DNA of 64,000 bases, taken from contig NZ_CADFEI010000017.1 in assembly GCF_902833225.1 (NCBI RefSeq), forward strand, positions 62,001-126,000, in the 5' to 3' direction. Position numbers and translations under genes: made by a program. The DNA is from Burkholderia sp. BCC1644. GTDB taxonomy: Bacteria > Pseudomonadota > Gammaproteobacteria > Burkholderiales > Burkholderiaceae. Below, piece by piece: positions 26,679 to 39,764 of the stretch. Numbering within the stretch: position 1 is the first letter of the stretch; each line of letters opens with the position of its first letter. Under the pieces are notes generated by a model. That model was not told the origin of the DNA and did no database searches. It saw only the letters and a program-made list of their open reading frames with translations.

Positions 26679-27059
26679 TCAGTCGCCGAGCCGCAGCACG
26701 ATGCCGGAGCCGATCTGCACCAGCAGGTGATCTCCGCCGACGCCCACCCACTGATAGCCGCGCGGCGGCGGGCTCAGGTGATAGCCGCGCCAGTCGTCGA
26801 TCACGTACTGGCGATCGCGGAACTCGGGGGGAAGCCTGTCGCCCTTGTGCCACTCGCGGCGCGGCTGGTCGGCCCAGCGCGGCGGCACGTCGTCCTCATG
26901 ACGCATCTGGCCGGGCGGCATGTGTTTCGGGCCGTGGCCGCGCTGCATGCCGTGGCCGCCCTGGTCGTTGTGGTTGTCGTGGTCCTGCGCCATCGCGGCC
27001 GGCGCGGCGAAACCCGCCGCGATCACCGCGGCCAGCATCATTCCGTGCATCTTCTTCAT
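26679..27059 (-). CDS. RcnB family secreted protein
   Basis: A 126-residue protein with a signal peptide (cleaved after AMAQ-like APAAMA), a His/Asp/Gly-rich segment (about 25-60) and a C-terminal RcnB domain: RDRQYVIDDWRGYHLSPPPRGYQWV followed by GGDHLLVQIGSGIVL. E. coli RcnB is a periplasmic protein needed for nickel and cobalt homeostasis, but many family members sit in unrelated contexts and metal specificity cannot be inferred here. It is downstream of msbA's antisense end: msbA is 94 bases away on the same strand, so cotranscription is not likely from order (it lies after msbA). Confidence 0.75.
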   Translation of the reverse strand: MKKMHGMMLAAVIAAGFAAPAAMAQDHDNHNDQGGHGMQRGHGPKHMPPGQMRHEDDVPPRWADQPRREWHKGDRLPPEFRDRQYVIDDWRGYHLSPPPRGYQWVGVGGDHLLVQIGSGIVLRLGD

Positions 27060-27153
27060 CGTGCTTTCCCTCCGTGTTGTCACGTCGAACGAAACCACTC
27101 GAACTACCCGATGAAGACTAGCACACGGCATTGCGCGGCCGCATGACCGCGTG

Positions 27154-28935
27154 TTACGCCGCCTGCTGCTGGTACTGGATCCGGTGCAGGTGCGCGTAGA
27201 GGCCGCCGTGGCGCAGCAGTTCGTCGTGGCTGCCCTCCTCGACGATCTTGCCGGCCTCGAGCACGAGGATGCGGTCCGCGCGCTCGATCGTCGATAGCCG
27301 GTGCGCGATCACGAGCGTCGTGCGGCCTTCCATCAGCCGTTCGAGCGCCGCCTGCACGTGGCGCTCCGATTCCGAGTCGAGCGCCGACGTCGCTTCGTCG
27401 AGGATCAGGATCGGCGCGTCCTTGTAGATCGCGCGCGCGATCGCGAGCCGCTGGCGCTGGCCGCCGGACAATCGCATCCCGTTGCCGCCGACGAGCGTGT
27501 CGAGCCCGTCGGGCATCGCGGCGACCGCATCGGCGAGGTTGGCCGCCTCGAGCGCGGCCTGCACGCGCGCGCGGTCGGGCGTCTGCCCGTACGCGACGTT
27601 CGCGGCGATCGTGTCGTTGAACAGCACGACGTCCTGGCTGACCATCGCCATCTGGCCGCGCAGCGCATGGAGGTCGTAGTCGGGAACCGGTACGCCGTCG
27701 ACCAGGATCGCACCGTCGGTCGGGTCGAAGAAGCGCGGCAGCAGGTTCACGAGCGTCGTCTTGCCGCTGCCGGACGGGCCGGCCAGCGCGATCATTTCAC
27801 CCGGCGCGACCTTGAACGAGATGCGGTCGAGCGTCGGCCGCTCGGCCGCGCCGTAGTCGAACGACACGTTGCGGAATTCGATCTCGCCGCGCGCTTGCGG
27901 CAGCGGCCGGCCGCCGCCTTGCGGTTCGGCCGGCTCGTCGATCAGCCCGAAGATCAGCTCCGCGGCCGTCATCCCGCGCTGCAGCGGCTGGTTGACGTCG
28001 ATCAGGTGCTTGAGCGGCGAGATCACCAGCAGCATCGACGTGACGAACGCGACGAAGCCGCCGACCGTCGTCTGGTCGTTCGACGACTGCACGACCGCGA
28101 TCGTGATCACGACCGCGAGCGCGATCGACGCGAGGAACTGCGTGAGCGGCTGAGCGAGGCCGCCGGAAACCGTCATGCGCATCGCGTAACCGCGCAGGCG
28201 CTTGCTCATCTGCGTGAAGCGGTCCATCTCGTACGCTTCGCCGTTGTGCACCTTGACGACCTTGTAGCCGCCGACCGTCTCCTCGACGATGTACGACAGC
28301 TCGTTGGTGAGCGTCTGGTGTTCTCGGTTCAGGCGGCGCAGGCGGCGGTTGATCTTGCTGACGAGCCAGCCGATGCCCGGCAGGATCACCGCGACGATCA
28401 GCGTGAGCCGCCAGTTCAGGTAGAACAGGTAGCCGAGCAGGAAGATCACCGTCAGCGAATCGCGCACGAGCGTGACCATCACGCCGGTCAGCACCGACAG
28501 GATCTGGTTGACCTCGAACACGATCGCGTTGATCACCGTGCTCGCGGTTTCGCGCTGGAAGAACGACGCGCTGGTGTGGAGCATCCGCTGGAACATCTCG
28601 AGCCGCAGTTGCAGCAGGATGCGGTTCGATACGTAGTTGAGCAGGTAATTCGACGTGTACTGCGACACGCCGCGCACGAGCGCCAGGCCGATCACCGCGA
28701 TCGGCACGTACCATTTCGCGCTGTCGCTGCCATGCGCGCCGAAGCCGTGGTCGAGCAGCGGCTTGAGCAGCGCCGGGATACCGGCTTCGGTGGCCGCGAC
28801 GACGCCCATCGTCATCACGGCGAGCACCACGATGCCGATCAGCGGCCGGATGTACGGCCACAGGCGCTTGAGGACCGTGACCGGCGAGGTGCCGGTGCCG
28901 TCCATCGGTTTGCGAAGTGTGTTCTGGGTTTCCAA
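27154..28935 (-). CDS. msbA: Lipid A export ABC transporter MsbA
   Basis: A 593-residue half-transporter: six transmembrane helices (about 20-320) fused to a nucleotide-binding domain with Walker [10 protein letters not shown], signature [14 protein letters not shown], Walker [13 protein letters not shown] and H-loop [26 protein letters not shown] is the MsbA-specific N-terminal string. It flips lipid A-core across the inner membrane. The start is a TTG (28933-28935) with AAGAAGGA 5 bases before it; this gives the usual N-terminal length. It is divergent to waaE, linking export with core assembly. Confidence 0.95.
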   Translation of the reverse strand: METQNTLRKPMDGTGTSPVTVLKRLWPYIRPLIGIVVLAVMTMGVVAATEAGIPALLKPLLDHGFGAHGSDSAKWYVPIAVIGLALVRGVSQYTSNYLLNYVSNRILLQLRLEMFQRMLHTSASFFQRETASTVINAIVFEVNQILSVLTGVMVTLVRDSLTVIFLLGYLFYLNWRLTLIVAVILPGIGWLVSKINRRLRRLNREHQTLTNELSYIVEETVGGYKVVKVHNGEAYEMDRFTQMSKRLRGYAMRMTVSGGLAQPLTQFLASIALAVVITIAVVQSSNDQTTVGGFVAFVTSMLLVISPLKHLIDVNQPLQRGMTAAELIFGLIDEPAEPQGGGRPLPQARGEIEFRNVSFDYGAAERPTLDRISFKVAPGEMIALAGPSGSGKTTLVNLLPRFFDPTDGAILVDGVPVPDYDLHALRGQMAMVSQDVVLFNDTIAANVAYGQTPDRARVQAALEAANLADAVAAMPDGLDTLVGGNGMRLSGGQRQRLAIARAIYKDAPILILDEATSALDSESERHVQAALERLMEGRTTLVIAHRLSTIERADRILVLEAGKIVEEGSHDELLRHGGLYAHLHRIQYQQQAA

Positions 28936-29024
28936 GGCAATCCTTCTTGAGCCGCGATGCGGCGCCCGGCGCGTGGCCGCCCGGGAGTTCGCCCCTGTCG
29001 GGCGGGTGCCTAAAAGGGCTCAAC

Positions 29025-29030
29025 ATTATA
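29025..29030 (-). promoter_or_regulatory. -10 box of the msbA promoter
   Basis: The minus strand reads TATAAT, 90 bases upstream of the msbA start. No good -35 is seen, so it may rely on an activator or other contacts. Confidence 0.45.
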
Positions 29031-29088
29031 GCCGCACCGCCCCCGCCGGCACGGGCGTGGCCGATGCGGCCGGCGGCCGGGCCGCGGG

Positions 29089-29094
29089 TATACT
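29089..29094 (+). promoter_or_regulatory. -10 box of the waaE promoter
   Basis: TATACT on the plus strand, 37 bases before the waaE ATG and 59 bases from the divergent msbA -10, so the two promoters lie back to back. Confidence 0.45.
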
Positions 29095-29130
29095 GCCGCT
29101 CACCGTTTTCTCCGCCTTTCCGACGATTTC

Positions 29131-29883
29131 ATGGCTGAACCCACCCTCGGCGTCGCCCTCATCGCCCTCAACGCGTCCGCGCGGCTCGCGCAGTGCCTCG
29201 ATGCGCTGTCGTTCGCCGACGATGTCGTCGTCATCGACGGCGGCAGCACCGACGATACCGTCGCGATCGCGCAGGCGCACGGCGCGCGCGTGATCGTCGA
29301 GCGCGACTGGCCGGGCTTCGGCCCGCAGAAGAACCGCGCGCTCGACGCGCTCGGCACCGACTGGATCCTGTCCCTCGATACCGACGAAGTCGTCACGCCG
29401 GAGCTCGCGCAGTCGATCCGCGACACGATCCGCGCGCCGGCCGCGCAGGTCTATGCGGTCGACCGGCTGTCGAGCTTCTGCGGCCAGTGGATCCGTCACA
29501 GCGGCTGGTATCCGGACTGGGTGCCGCGCCTGTTCCGGCGCGGCACCGCGCGTTTCTCGGACGACCTCGTGCACGAGCGCCTCGTGTTCGACGGCGCCGC
29601 GCAGCGCCTGGCCGGCAAGCTGATGCACTATTCGTACGAGGACTTCGAAACCGTCGTGCGCAAGCTCGACGCGTACTCGACGGCCGGCGCGCGCCAGCGC
29701 CGCGCGGCCGGCCAGCGCGGCGGCTTCGGCAAGGCACTCGCACGCGGCACCTGGGCGTTCGTGCGGACCTACGTGCTGCGGCGCGGGTTCCTCGACGGTC
29801 GCGCCGGCTTCATGATCGCCGTATTCAACGCGGAAACCGTGTATTACCGCTTCCTGAAGCTCGGCCACGAAACCGCGCGCTGA
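29131..29883 (+). CDS. waaE: LPS core glycosyltransferase WaaE (family 2)
   Basis: A 250-residue GT2 enzyme. It has VVVIDGGSTDDTVAIA at the nucleotide-sugar site, the metal-binding DTD in WILSLDTDEVV (about residues 88-90), and the WaaE-typical RLSSFCGQWIRHSGWYPDWVPRLF plus LMHYSYEDFE. WaaE-type enzymes add glucose to the first heptose of the inner core in Burkholderia and Klebsiella. Action at the cytoplasmic face of the inner membrane is expected. It is divergent to msbA and upstream of another GT2 gene and waaL. Confidence 0.9.
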   Translation: MAEPTLGVALIALNASARLAQCLDALSFADDVVVIDGGSTDDTVAIAQAHGARVIVERDWPGFGPQKNRALDALGTDWILSLDTDEVVTPELAQSIRDTIRAPAAQVYAVDRLSSFCGQWIRHSGWYPDWVPRLFRRGTARFSDDLVHERLVFDGAAQRLAGKLMHYSYEDFETVVRKLDAYSTAGARQRRAAGQRGGFGKALARGTWAFVRTYVLRRGFLDGRAGFMIAVFNAETVYYRFLKLGHETAR

Positions 29884-30015
29884 ACGCCCGCCCCCGCGCA
29901 CCGCCGGCGCGCGGGCGGCCCGGCGTTACAATGCCGGGCTGCCCGCGCCGCGCGTGCCCGCCCGAGAGGCGGCGCCACGCGCCGCCCGCCACGACGACCA
30001 CCGACTCCGACCGCC

Positions 30016-30858
30016 ATGTTCTCCATCATCATTCCGACCTGGAACAACCTGCCGTACCTCAAGCTCGTCGTCGACAGCCTGCGCCGCCATTCCGCCTATG
30101 ACCACCAGATCATCGTGCACGTGAACGACGGCTCGGACGGCACGCTCGACTGGGTGCGCAGCGAGGGCATCGAACACACCGCGTCGCCGGCCAACATCGG
30201 CATCTGCCACGCGGTGAACCTGGCCGCCGCGCGCGCGACGCGCGACTACGTCGTCTACATGAACGACGACATGTTCTGCTGCCCCGGCTGGGACAACGCG
30301 CTCGTGCGCCGTATCGAGCAGATGCCGACCGACCTCTTCATGCTGTCGGGCACGATGGTCGAGCCGGTCGACACGCGCAACCCTTGCGTCGTCGTCAGCA
30401 ATTTCGGGCGGGACGCCGAGCAGTTCGACGCGGCGGGCCTCGTCGCGGCGACGCCGAAGCTCGCCCGCGCGGACTGGCTCGGCTCGACCTGGCCGCCGAC
30501 GCTCGTGCACCGCGACTGGTGGAACCGCATCGGCGGCTACAGCAGCGAGCTGTCGCCCGGCATGAGCAGCGACAACGACTTCTCGATGAAATTCTGGGAC
30601 GCCGGCTGCCGGATCTTCCTCGGCGTCGGCGACAGCCTCGTCTACCACTTCCAGCAGAAGAGCACGGGCAAGATCGTCAAGAACGACGGCCGCCGTCAGT
30701 TTCTCAACAAATGGGGCATGACCCAGGCGACGTTCGACCGCTACTACCTGCATCGCGGCCAGCCGGCCGGCACGCAAATCGCGCTCGAAACGCCGGCGGT
30801 GGAAGGCCGCCTGAAGCGCGCGCTGCTGCGTTCGCGGATCAAGCGCGCCTTCAGCTGA
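30016..30858 (+). CDS. Family 2 glycosyltransferase of the LPS core region
   Basis: A 280-residue GT2 protein with FSIIIPTWNNLPYLKLVVDSL, a donor-site HVNDGSDGT, a DxD-like YMNDDMFCCPGWD (about 90), and SPGMSSDNDFSMKFWDAG as the acceptor/catalytic region. It lies between waaE and waaL. Position and type match the core-locus transferase called wabO in B. cenocepacia, but I cannot verify the identity from sequence alone. It would add a sugar to the inner or outer core. Confidence 0.85.
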   Translation: MFSIIIPTWNNLPYLKLVVDSLRRHSAYDHQIIVHVNDGSDGTLDWVRSEGIEHTASPANIGICHAVNLAAARATRDYVVYMNDDMFCCPGWDNALVRRIEQMPTDLFMLSGTMVEPVDTRNPCVVVSNFGRDAEQFDAAGLVAATPKLARADWLGSTWPPTLVHRDWWNRIGGYSSELSPGMSSDNDFSMKFWDAGCRIFLGVGDSLVYHFQQKSTGKIVKNDGRRQFLNKWGMTQATFDRYYLHRGQPAGTQIALETPAVEGRLKRALLRSRIKRAFS

Positions 30859-30994
30859 TCGAACCCCGAAAACGACACGGAATCCTGTCCTGCTTCGCGT
30901 ATACTTCGCGGTTCGTCCCGAATCTCCCGCCGGGACGCGCGGCGACGTGCAGCCAGATGCCCGCAAGCCGCGTTCGTCCATTCGACAGGTTCCG

Positions 30995-32275
30995 ATGCTT
31001 TCGTTTTCCGCTCCCGCCTCGCGGCGCCTGACCGCCGCACGTGCATTCGCCGTCGCCGCGCTCTGCATGGTGCCCGTCTCGACCGCGCTGACCAACGTGT
31101 TCTGCGGGCTGTTCGCCGTCTCGCTCGTGATCTCGCCCGAGTTCTGGCGCGACCTGCGCTCGTTCGTCACCGATCCGGCCTCGCTCGCGGCGCTGCTGAT
31201 CCTCGCGGTGCTGGCCATCAGCGTCACGTATACGATCGCGCCGCACGACAAGGCGTGGAACTGGGTCGCGAAGTACGACAAGCTGCTGTTGCTGCCGTTT
31301 GCCGTGCTCGCGTTCCGTCATTCGAACTGGGCGCCGATCGTGCAGCGCTGCTGGTTCGGCACGCTGTGCGTCATCCTGTTGCTGTCGACGACCAACTATC
31401 TCGGGCTGACCGCGATCGGGCCCGCGCATGCATCCGCGCTGCCGGTGTCGCGCGCGTGGGTGTTCAAGAACCACATCGCCGCAGGCATGTTCGGCGCGCT
31501 GCTGTTCTACCAGGCCGCCGATCTCGCGCTGGCGGCCCGCACGGCGCTGTCGCGCATTGCCTATACGGTTGTCGCCGCGTGGGCGCTCGTCAACGTGTTC
31601 GTGATGCTGCAGGGACGCACGGGGCAGGTCATCGCGCTGCTGCTGATGCTCGTCGTCGCCGTGCGTTTCGTGCTGTTGCTGCGTCGGCAGTCGGCCCTGC
31701 GCGCCGGGCTGGCCGCCGGCGCGCTCGTCCTGTCCGGCATTGCACTCGTCATCGCAGCGTGTACGGTTCACAACGGCCGGCTCGCAGGGGTCGTGACGGA
31801 AGTGCAGCAATATCGACAGAGCGATGCCGTCACGTCGTCCGGGTTGCGCCTCGAATGGTACAAGAGGGGGCTCGAGCTGTTCCGCCAGCGCCCCGTGATC
31901 GGCTACGGCGCGGGCGGCCTCGAGGTCGAGTTCCAGAAGCTCTCCGCCGGCAAGACGGCGGCCGAAGGCCAGCTCACGTCGAACCCGCACAACGAATACC
32001 TGCTGATGGCCGTGCAGCTCGGCTCGGTCGGCCTGCTGCTGTTCATCAACCTGATCGTGCAGATCGCGCGCGGCAGCCGCACGCTCGATCCGCGTTCGCG
32101 GCATTTGCTGCTCGGGTGGCTCACGATCTTCGCGATCGGCAGTCTCGCGAACTCGCTGCTGCTCGATTTCGCCGAAGGGCACCTGATCGTGCTGCTGGCC
32201 GGCATCCTGCTCGGTTGCGGCGAACGCAGCGAAGCGCTGCCGCGCGAAACGTCGGCGATCCGGCGCAGCACGTAA
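30995..32275 (+). CDS. waaL: O-antigen ligase WaaL
   Basis: A 426-residue polytopic membrane protein with about 12 hydrophobic segments and a large periplasmic loop (about 260-330) holding RLEWYKRGLELFRQRPVIGYGAGG and SNPHNEYLLMAVQLG, the Wzy_C signature with the functionally important Arg and His. It transfers undecaprenyl-linked O antigen to lipid A-core in the periplasm. I start at 30995 (MLSFSAPASRR); an upstream in-frame ATG at 30947 would add 16 hydrophilic residues. A TATACT at 30900-30905 may be its own promoter. Confidence 0.88.
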   Translation: MLSFSAPASRRLTAARAFAVAALCMVPVSTALTNVFCGLFAVSLVISPEFWRDLRSFVTDPASLAALLILAVLAISVTYTIAPHDKAWNWVAKYDKLLLLPFAVLAFRHSNWAPIVQRCWFGTLCVILLLSTTNYLGLTAIGPAHASALPVSRAWVFKNHIAAGMFGALLFYQAADLALAARTALSRIAYTVVAAWALVNVFVMLQGRTGQVIALLLMLVVAVRFVLLLRRQSALRAGLAAGALVLSGIALVIAACTVHNGRLAGVVTEVQQYRQSDAVTSSGLRLEWYKRGLELFRQRPVIGYGAGGLEVEFQKLSAGKTAAEGQLTSNPHNEYLLMAVQLGSVGLLLFINLIVQIARGSRTLDPRSRHLLLGWLTIFAIGSLANSLLLDFAEGHLIVLLAGILLGCGERSEALPRETSAIRRST

Positions 32276-32412
32276 CGCACGACAGCCTCCGCTCCGCTGC
32301 CGGCCGGCTTCGGCGGCAACGGAGGCCCCCGCCGTCAAAGCCTGCGAGCCGCGCGGTTCGCCGCGCGCCGCCTGCAACGAAGCAAAAACACGCGCCTCCC
32401 GCCCGTCAATTC

Positions 32413-33591
32413 TCAGTCGGACCCGGCGCGATGCAATCGCGACGTGTCGACGACGGCATCCGCCGCCCCCGGCGGATTCAACCCGAGCATGTCGGCCGCC
32501 GCGGCCTTCACGCGCTGCGTACCGAGATTGACGAGGCAGTCGCTGCGGCTGTCGACCTTGCGCTCGCAGCCTTCGTGCCGGCACGGCACGCAATCGCCCT
32601 CCCCCTGCAGCAGCCACACGTTCCCGTGCCGCCCCGAGCCACGCAATGGCCAGGGATTCTCGGTCGCGGGCCAGTGTTGCGGCCACGGCCCCCAACGCAC
32701 GGGGTCGGACGGGCCGAACAGCGCGATCGTGTCGGTGCCCGTCGCGGCCGCGACGTGCGTCGCGCCGGTGTCGGGCCCGATGAAGAGCCGCGCGCGCCGC
32801 ACGAGCTCCGCGCTCTCGCCGAACGTCAGCCGGCCGACCAGGTTCAGCACGTCGCCGCCCGCTTCGGCGGCGACCTGCTCCGCATACTCGCGCTCGCTGT
32901 CGGCCGGGCCGCCCGACAGCGCGACCGCGAAGCCGTGCTTGCGCAGCCAGTCGATCATCTCGACCCAGCCGTCGAGCCGCCACTGCTTGTAGCGGAACAT
33001 CGGATACGGATGCAGGACGACCAGTGGTTTGCCATCGCGGATCGCCGGCGACTCGGCGAGCCACGCGTCGAAGCGGGCGCGTCGCGCGGGATCGTCGCCG
33101 ATGCCGGGCGCAACGACCTCGGACACCGGTTCGATGCCGATCACCGGGGCAAGTGCGAGCGTGCTGACGACCGTATGCGCGGATTCGTGATGATTGATCG
33201 CGATCCCGTTCAGCATCATTCGCGTGAGCCACGTGACGCGATTCGGATCGACGAGGCCAACCCGCTTGCGGCCGGCGAACCAGCTGTAGAAACGCGGCCG
33301 GTCGGAACTCAGCGCCGCGCACGCGAGATCGTAGCGGCGCCACATCGACAACGCGTCGCGCAGCCGCTCGCGGAATCCCGCACGCTGCGCGACGACGATC
33401 ACGCGGCGCACGTCGGGATTGTGCTCGAGCACGCCCTCGGTGCCGCGAAACACCAGCATGTCGATCTGTGCATCCGGCCAGCGGGCCTTCAGCGAACGCA
33501 CGAGCGGCGTCGTCAGCAACACGTCGCCGATCCGGCGCGGCGCGGCAACGAGGATGGTTCTGGGCGGGCGGGCAGAAGAAAACAGGGCCAC
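32413..33591 (-). CDS. Heptosyltransferase-family (GT9) enzyme, GTG start
   Basis: A 392-residue GT9 protein. The N-terminal Rossmann half opens with TILVAAPRRIGDVLLTTPLVRSLKARWP, and the C-terminal half has LVVLHPYPMFRYKQW, the donor-site FIGPDTGATHVAAATGTDTIALFGPSDPVRWGP and a Cys-rich tail (CVPCRHEGCERKVDSRSDC). It probably adds heptose or a related sugar to the LPS core. The start is a GTG (33589-33591) without clear ribosome-binding site. The frame stays open much further upstream only because of GC bias. It follows the other GT9 gene after 164 bases. It converges on waaL. Confidence 0.85.
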   Translation of the reverse strand: MALFSSARPPRTILVAAPRRIGDVLLTTPLVRSLKARWPDAQIDMLVFRGTEGVLEHNPDVRRVIVVAQRAGFRERLRDALSMWRRYDLACAALSSDRPRFYSWFAGRKRVGLVDPNRVTWLTRMMLNGIAINHHESAHTVVSTLALAPVIGIEPVSEVVAPGIGDDPARRARFDAWLAESPAIRDGKPLVVLHPYPMFRYKQWRLDGWVEMIDWLRKHGFAVALSGGPADSEREYAEQVAAEAGGDVLNLVGRLTFGESAELVRRARLFIGPDTGATHVAAATGTDTIALFGPSDPVRWGPWPQHWPATENPWPLRGSGRHGNVWLLQGEGDCVPCRHEGCERKVDSRSDCLVNLGTQRVKAAAADMLGLNPPGAADAVVDTSRLHRAGSD

Positions 33592-33755
33592 GGCGATCGA
33601 TCTGTCTAGCTGGCTGAACAAGGCTGGCAATGTACAGGATTTTGCCGCAGCCGGCGCGGCGTGGCGCACCGGCCGTGCATGCTGTCCCAAAGCGGCCCTG
33701 ATGCGGCCCCGCCAGCGGGCCGCGCCGACGTCTGCGCCGTGCGGGGTGCGCCCGG

Positions 33756-34847
33756 CTACGAGGCGATCGTCCTGATCGCGGGTTCGGCCGCAGCCAACTG
33801 CATATGTCCCGCAGCGGCCACCGGTTCGTCGCGATGGCCGGCCTGCGGCAGCAGATGGCGCACTGCCCGATCGACCGCGTCGACGCCGATCGCGTCGACG
33901 GTCGCGCCGGCGCGCAGGATCACGTGCGGCACGCCGAGCGGGTGCCAGCGCAGGTATTTCTCGGGACGGTCCTCGAACAGCGCGGCGACCGGCACACCGA
34001 GCGCCGAGGCGAGATGCACGGGCGCGCTGTCGGCCGACACGATCACGTCGAGCAGGCTCGCGGCGGCGACCAGCTCGGCGACCGACGACGGTGCCACGTG
34101 CCGCGCATTCACGTCGCGCCACGCGTCGTCCTCGGCACACTTGCCGATCGCCGGATCGCGAAACACGATCACGTCGGCGAACGGCGCAAGCCGCACGCCG
34201 AGGTCGCGCCAACGGTCTGCGGGCCAGCGGCGCTCGACCGCCTTGTTCGACACGAACAGCCCGACCCGCGGCTTCGTGTGCGCGCCGAGCAGGCTATACC
34301 ACGTGTCCTGCAGCGCGCGATCGGGATGAACCGACAGTTCGAGACGGTCGAGATCCGCACGGCCGAGTTCCGGCACGAGCCGAAAACCCGACAGCGCCTC
34401 GTGGCACATTTGCCGCTGCGCGACATGCTCGGGCTTGCGGTCGTCGAATTCGGTGTCGGCGTCGTGCCAGCGGCAATCCTTCGCGCGCAGCTGACGCGCG
34501 AACTGCATGCTGCTGCGATGCATGCCGCCGTTCGGCACGATCACGAGGTCGAACCGCATGCGACGCAGGCGGCGCACGAGCCGCAGCCGGTCGAAGAATG
34601 CGCGCATCCTCCCGGGGCGGTCATTGCGCTCGCACTGACGGCTGTACACGTAGGTGTGGATTGCGTGCACGTCCGGGTTACCGGCCAGCGCGGCCGCGTT
34701 GTAGCGGTTCGCGACCACATGGAGTTCCGCGCCGGGCCAACGCTCCTTCAACGCACCGAGAAACGCTGTCGTACACAGCATGTCGCCCAGAAAATCAATC
34801 CGGATCACGAGGATCCGCTGCGTCGGGTTCCCATTGGCCATGGTCAT
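33756..34847 (-). CDS. Heptosyltransferase-family (GT9) enzyme
   Basis: A 363-residue GT9 protein starting MTMANGNPTQRILVIRIDFLGDMLCTTAFLGALKERWP. The second half has the donor-site SADSAPVHLASALGVPVAALFEDRPEKYLRWHP. It shares fold and order with its downstream neighbour but the two sequences differ greatly, so they should transfer different sugars or act on different acceptors in the LPS core or O antigen. A promoter is visible about 170 bases upstream. Confidence 0.85.
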   Translation of the reverse strand: MTMANGNPTQRILVIRIDFLGDMLCTTAFLGALKERWPGAELHVVANRYNAAALAGNPDVHAIHTYVYSRQCERNDRPGRMRAFFDRLRLVRRLRRMRFDLVIVPNGGMHRSSMQFARQLRAKDCRWHDADTEFDDRKPEHVAQRQMCHEALSGFRLVPELGRADLDRLELSVHPDRALQDTWYSLLGAHTKPRVGLFVSNKAVERRWPADRWRDLGVRLAPFADVIVFRDPAIGKCAEDDAWRDVNARHVAPSSVAELVAAASLLDVIVSADSAPVHLASALGVPVAALFEDRPEKYLRWHPLGVPHVILRAGATVDAIGVDAVDRAVRHLLPQAGHRDEPVAAAGHMQLAAAEPAIRTIAS

Positions 34848-35015
34848 GTGGTGACAGTCAGTTTTTTATCGTCGCGACAAGCCGTTCCACGGCATCCTGA
34901 TCCGGGGCGATCGCGTCGCGCGTTGCGTAGATCCGCCCCCGTTTATGCGCACGACAACGGCGCCGTTCACCGCGCGAACCCGCGGCAGGCGCCGCGACCA
35001 TGCGGCTAGCGGCGG

Positions 35016-35044
35016 ATTGTATAGCGTTCGGATGACCAGCCCAA
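35016..35044 (-). promoter_or_regulatory. Promoter of the GT9 gene pair
   Basis: On the minus strand TTGGGC (35039-35044) is followed after exactly 17 bases by TACAAT (35016-35021). It starts only about 20 bases downstream of the dnaE terminator and drives towards the GT9 genes, leaving a leader of about 160 bases. Confidence 0.55.
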
Positions 35045-35064
35045 GACCCGATTACCCTCAGATG

Positions 35065-35108
35065 TAAAAACGGCCCGCCGCACCGCACGATGGCGATGCG
35101 ACGGGCCG
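35065..35108 (-). terminator. Rho-independent terminator of dnaE
   Basis: The minus strand forms a 12-bp stem, CGGCCCGTCGCA pairing with TGCGGCGGGCCG (one G-U pair), with a 14-base loop, followed directly by TTTTTA. It starts 32 bases after the dnaE stop. Confidence 0.85.
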
Positions 35109-35140
35109 CCTGTCGCGACAGCCGTCGAAACGGGGCGCGA

Positions 35141-38674
<3,534 letters not shown>

Positions 38675-38681
38675 GGGCGCT

Positions 38682-38687
38682 ATTGTA
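38682..38687 (-). promoter_or_regulatory. dnaE: -10 box directly before the dnaE start
   Basis: The minus strand reads TACAAT, ending 7 bases before the ATG. Transcription 7 bases downstream of it would begin at or next to the start codon. A TTGGGC lies upstream but 20 bases away, longer than ideal. Confidence 0.45.
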
Positions 38688-38890
38688 GCCGCCTCGCCGC
38701 GCAGGCTGCCCAAAAAATGCCCGCGCTGGCCGTTCGGCCGATGCACGCGGCGACGCGTCGCGCGGCTGGCCAGACGGCCGGATGCCGATGCGCGCGCGGT
38801 TTGCGGGATAATACGGTTTTTCGAATCAACGCCCCGGCTTCGCACCCTTTTTTGCGGGCCGCCGTGCGGCCGTTTTCCCGTCGGACCATC

Positions 38891-39745
38891 ATGACCATCG
38901 TCAACCTCGCCGCCTACCACTTCGTGTCGCTCGACGCGAACGAGCAATGGCGCCCGCTCGTCACCGCCCGCTGCAACGAACTCGACCTGCGCGGCACGAT
39001 CCTGCTCGCACCGGAAGGCATCAACCTGTTCATCGCCGGCACGCGCGAAGCCGCCGACGCGTTCATCGCGTACCTCCGCCACGATCCGCTGTTCGAAGGC
39101 AAGTTCGCGACGCTGCAGTTCAAGGAAAGCCTGTCCGATTCGCAGCCGTTCCGCCGCATGCTCGTGCGCCTGAAGCGCGAGATCATCACGATGAAGAAGC
39201 CCGCGATCAAGCCGGAACTCGGCCGCGCGCCGTTCGTCGACGCCCGCACGCTGAAGACGTGGCTCGACCGCGGCCACGACGACACGGGCCGCCCGGTCGT
39301 GATGCTCGACACGCGCAACGCGTTCGAAGTCGACGTCGGCACGTTCGACGCCGCGCTCGACTACCGGATCGACAAGTTCAGCGAATTCCCGGAAGTGATC
39401 GACGCGAACCGCGCCGACCTCGAAGGCAAGACGGTCGTGTCGTTCTGCACGGGCGGCATCCGCTGCGAGAAGGCCGCGATCCACATGAAGGAAATCGGCA
39501 TCGAGAACGTGTACCAGCTGGAAGGCGGGATCCTGAAGTACTTCGAGGAAGTCGGCGGCGCGCACTACCACGGCGACTGCTTCGTGTTCGACTACCGCAC
39601 CGCGCTGAACCCGCAACTCCAGCCCACCGAGAACGTCACGTGCTTCGCGTGCCGCGCGGTCGTCACGCCGGACGCGCAACAATCGCCGAGCTACGTGCCC
39701 GGCAAGTCGTGCCCCGCCTGCGCGCAGGCAGCCAGCGCCGCGTAA
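38891..39745 (+). CDS. trhO: tRNA uridine-34 hydroxylase, rhodanese type
   Basis: A 284-residue protein of the YceA/TrhO family (formerly UPF0176). It has an N-terminal acylphosphatase-like part with [20 protein letters not shown], a rhodanese domain with the active-site C186 in [12 protein letters not shown], and a C-terminal Cys pair region ([12 protein letters not shown]) likely binding metal. TrhO hydroxylates uridine 34 of certain tRNAs using oxygen, an early step towards cmo5U or mo5U. It is divergent from dnaE. Confidence 0.93.
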   Translation: MTIVNLAAYHFVSLDANEQWRPLVTARCNELDLRGTILLAPEGINLFIAGTREAADAFIAYLRHDPLFEGKFATLQFKESLSDSQPFRRMLVRLKREIITMKKPAIKPELGRAPFVDARTLKTWLDRGHDDTGRPVVMLDTRNAFEVDVGTFDAALDYRIDKFSEFPEVIDANRADLEGKTVVSFCTGGIRCEKAAIHMKEIGIENVYQLEGGILKYFEEVGGAHYHGDCFVFDYRTALNPQLQPTENVTCFACRAVVTPDAQQSPSYVPGKSCPACAQAASAA

Positions 39746-39764
39746 GCGCGCGCCCCGCGTCCCG

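Noticed and set aside
32281-32330. Terminator after waaL (GCCTCCG/CGGAGGC pairing, 32285-32326)
   Set aside because: The stem is only 7 bp around a 28-base interior and lacks a T tract; not strong enough to annotate.
38675-39682. N-terminal extension of dnaE in an open frame
   Set aside because: The known N-terminus of DnaE (FVHLRVHSEFS) begins right after 38674, and the extension is antisense to trhO.
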